Assembly: GCF_008831285.2 (NCBI RefSeq)
Contig: NW_022204812.1
Coordinates: forward strand, 1-32,122
Reading direction: 5' to 3'
Length of the DNA stretch: 32,122 bases
Source of the DNA: Nymphaea colorata
Taxonomy: Eukaryota > Streptophyta > Magnoliopsida > Nymphaeales > Nymphaeaceae
This document shows, one piece after another, positions 31,796-32,122 of this stretch. The notes beneath the pieces were generated by a model. That model saw only the letters and a list, made by a program, of their open reading frames with translations. It did not search any database and was not told the origin of the DNA. The position numbers and the translations under genes are program-made. Position 1 is the first letter of the stretch. Each line of letters starts with the position of its first letter.

Positions 31796-31866
31796 GGCTG
31801 GCGTCGGGCCGGGCTGCGCCCCGGTTGGGCCGGGTTTTGGGCCGGAAATCCCGACCCGGGCCGGCT
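31796..31866. repeat. GGGCCGG-rich low-complexity block
   Basis: Repeated GGGCCGGG words with an inverted partner (GTCGGGCCGGG near 31804 and CCCGACCCGGGCC near 31848). This could form a stable hairpin. GGGCC-type low-complexity tracts occur dispersed in plant genomes. The composition contrasts sharply with the A/T-rich remainder of the window. Confidence 0.7.
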
Positions 31867-32020
31867 CGTCTCCCTCCCCTTTCCTGCTTCCCCTTCCTGT
31901 CCCTTCCCGTCTCTCCTCCCTCTTCCCGTCTCCCTCCCTTCCCCTTCCCAGTGGCCAGTTCCCCTTCCCTCTCCCTCCCTTCTCCGTCTCTCCTTCCCTT
32001 TCCAGTTCCCCTTACCCGGC
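31867..32020. repeat. Polypyrimidine (CCCTTCC/TCTCC)n tract
   Basis: About 150 bases are almost entirely C and T, built from CCCTTCC, TCCCGTC and TCTCCC words. The minus strand is a run of G/A with many GGG and GGGG groups. Arg/Gly-rich frames on the minus strand and Pro/Ser-rich frames on the plus strand are artefacts of this composition. Confidence 0.85.
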
Positions 32021-32122
32021 ACCCGCACAGCAACCAGCTCCAACATGCTTCACCTCTGGTTTGGCCATCCGCGGATCATCAAAGCTCGTCAATGCCACCT
32101 ACTTGCTGATCTTTGTTCTACT

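Noticed and set aside
31759-32109. Arg/Gly/Glu-rich frames on the minus strand and a Pro/Ser-rich frame on the plus strand
   Set aside because: They are low-complexity readings of the GGGCC and polypyrimidine tracts, open simply because stop codons need A and T.

Overview
The window looks like plant nuclear DNA. It is A/T-rich, introns dominate, and there are no compact operons, ribosome binding sites, rRNA genes, tRNA genes or CRISPR arrays. The only protein similarities I can recognise are single exons of plant genes: an LRR receptor-like kinase of the At1g06840-like (LRR VIII-1) type, the plastid cysteine desulfurase NFS2/SufS, and a MurC-like Mur ligase first exon. I cannot name the species.

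The dominant structure is a tandem macro-repeat of about 12.8 kb. Unit 1 (U1) runs about 1157-13902, unit 2 (U2) about 13903-26732, and unit 3 (U3) about 26733-31561. U3 has lost about 7.7 kb internally. The left flank (1-1156) is A/T-rich and mostly unremarkable. The right flank (31562-32122) ends in a GGGCC-rich block followed by a long polypyrimidine tract.

Each full unit has the same order, given here in U1 coordinates. An A/T-rich module (1157-1560) comes first, then an LRR-kinase exon fragment (1720-1974). Next are a perfect inverted repeat (2321-2358), a Lys-codon-rich A tract (3248-3350), a frameshifted NFS2 exon with both splice sites (4329-4430), a (CT)n tract and an 81-bp tandem duplication. 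After a non-coding stretch comes a GC-richer promoter and 5'UTR-like region (7240-7780) with two TGACGTGG boxes, leading into the MurC-like first exon (7781-7959) and an intron with GC-rich minisatellites. The unit closes with a degenerate higher-order A/B repeat array (9232-11950), a second A/T-rich module array (11951-13160) and a spacer (13161-13902).

No complete gene is present. The picture is an array carrying exon-and-intron fragments of at least three unrelated genes. This fits DNA-level capture (Helitron- or Pack-MULE-like) or segmental shuffling followed by tandem duplication. I could not find diagnostic transposon ends. The units differ mostly by one- or two-base losses, concentrated in certain blocks, so uncorrected long-read consensus error or a false (haplotypic) duplication must be excluded before the array is interpreted biologically.
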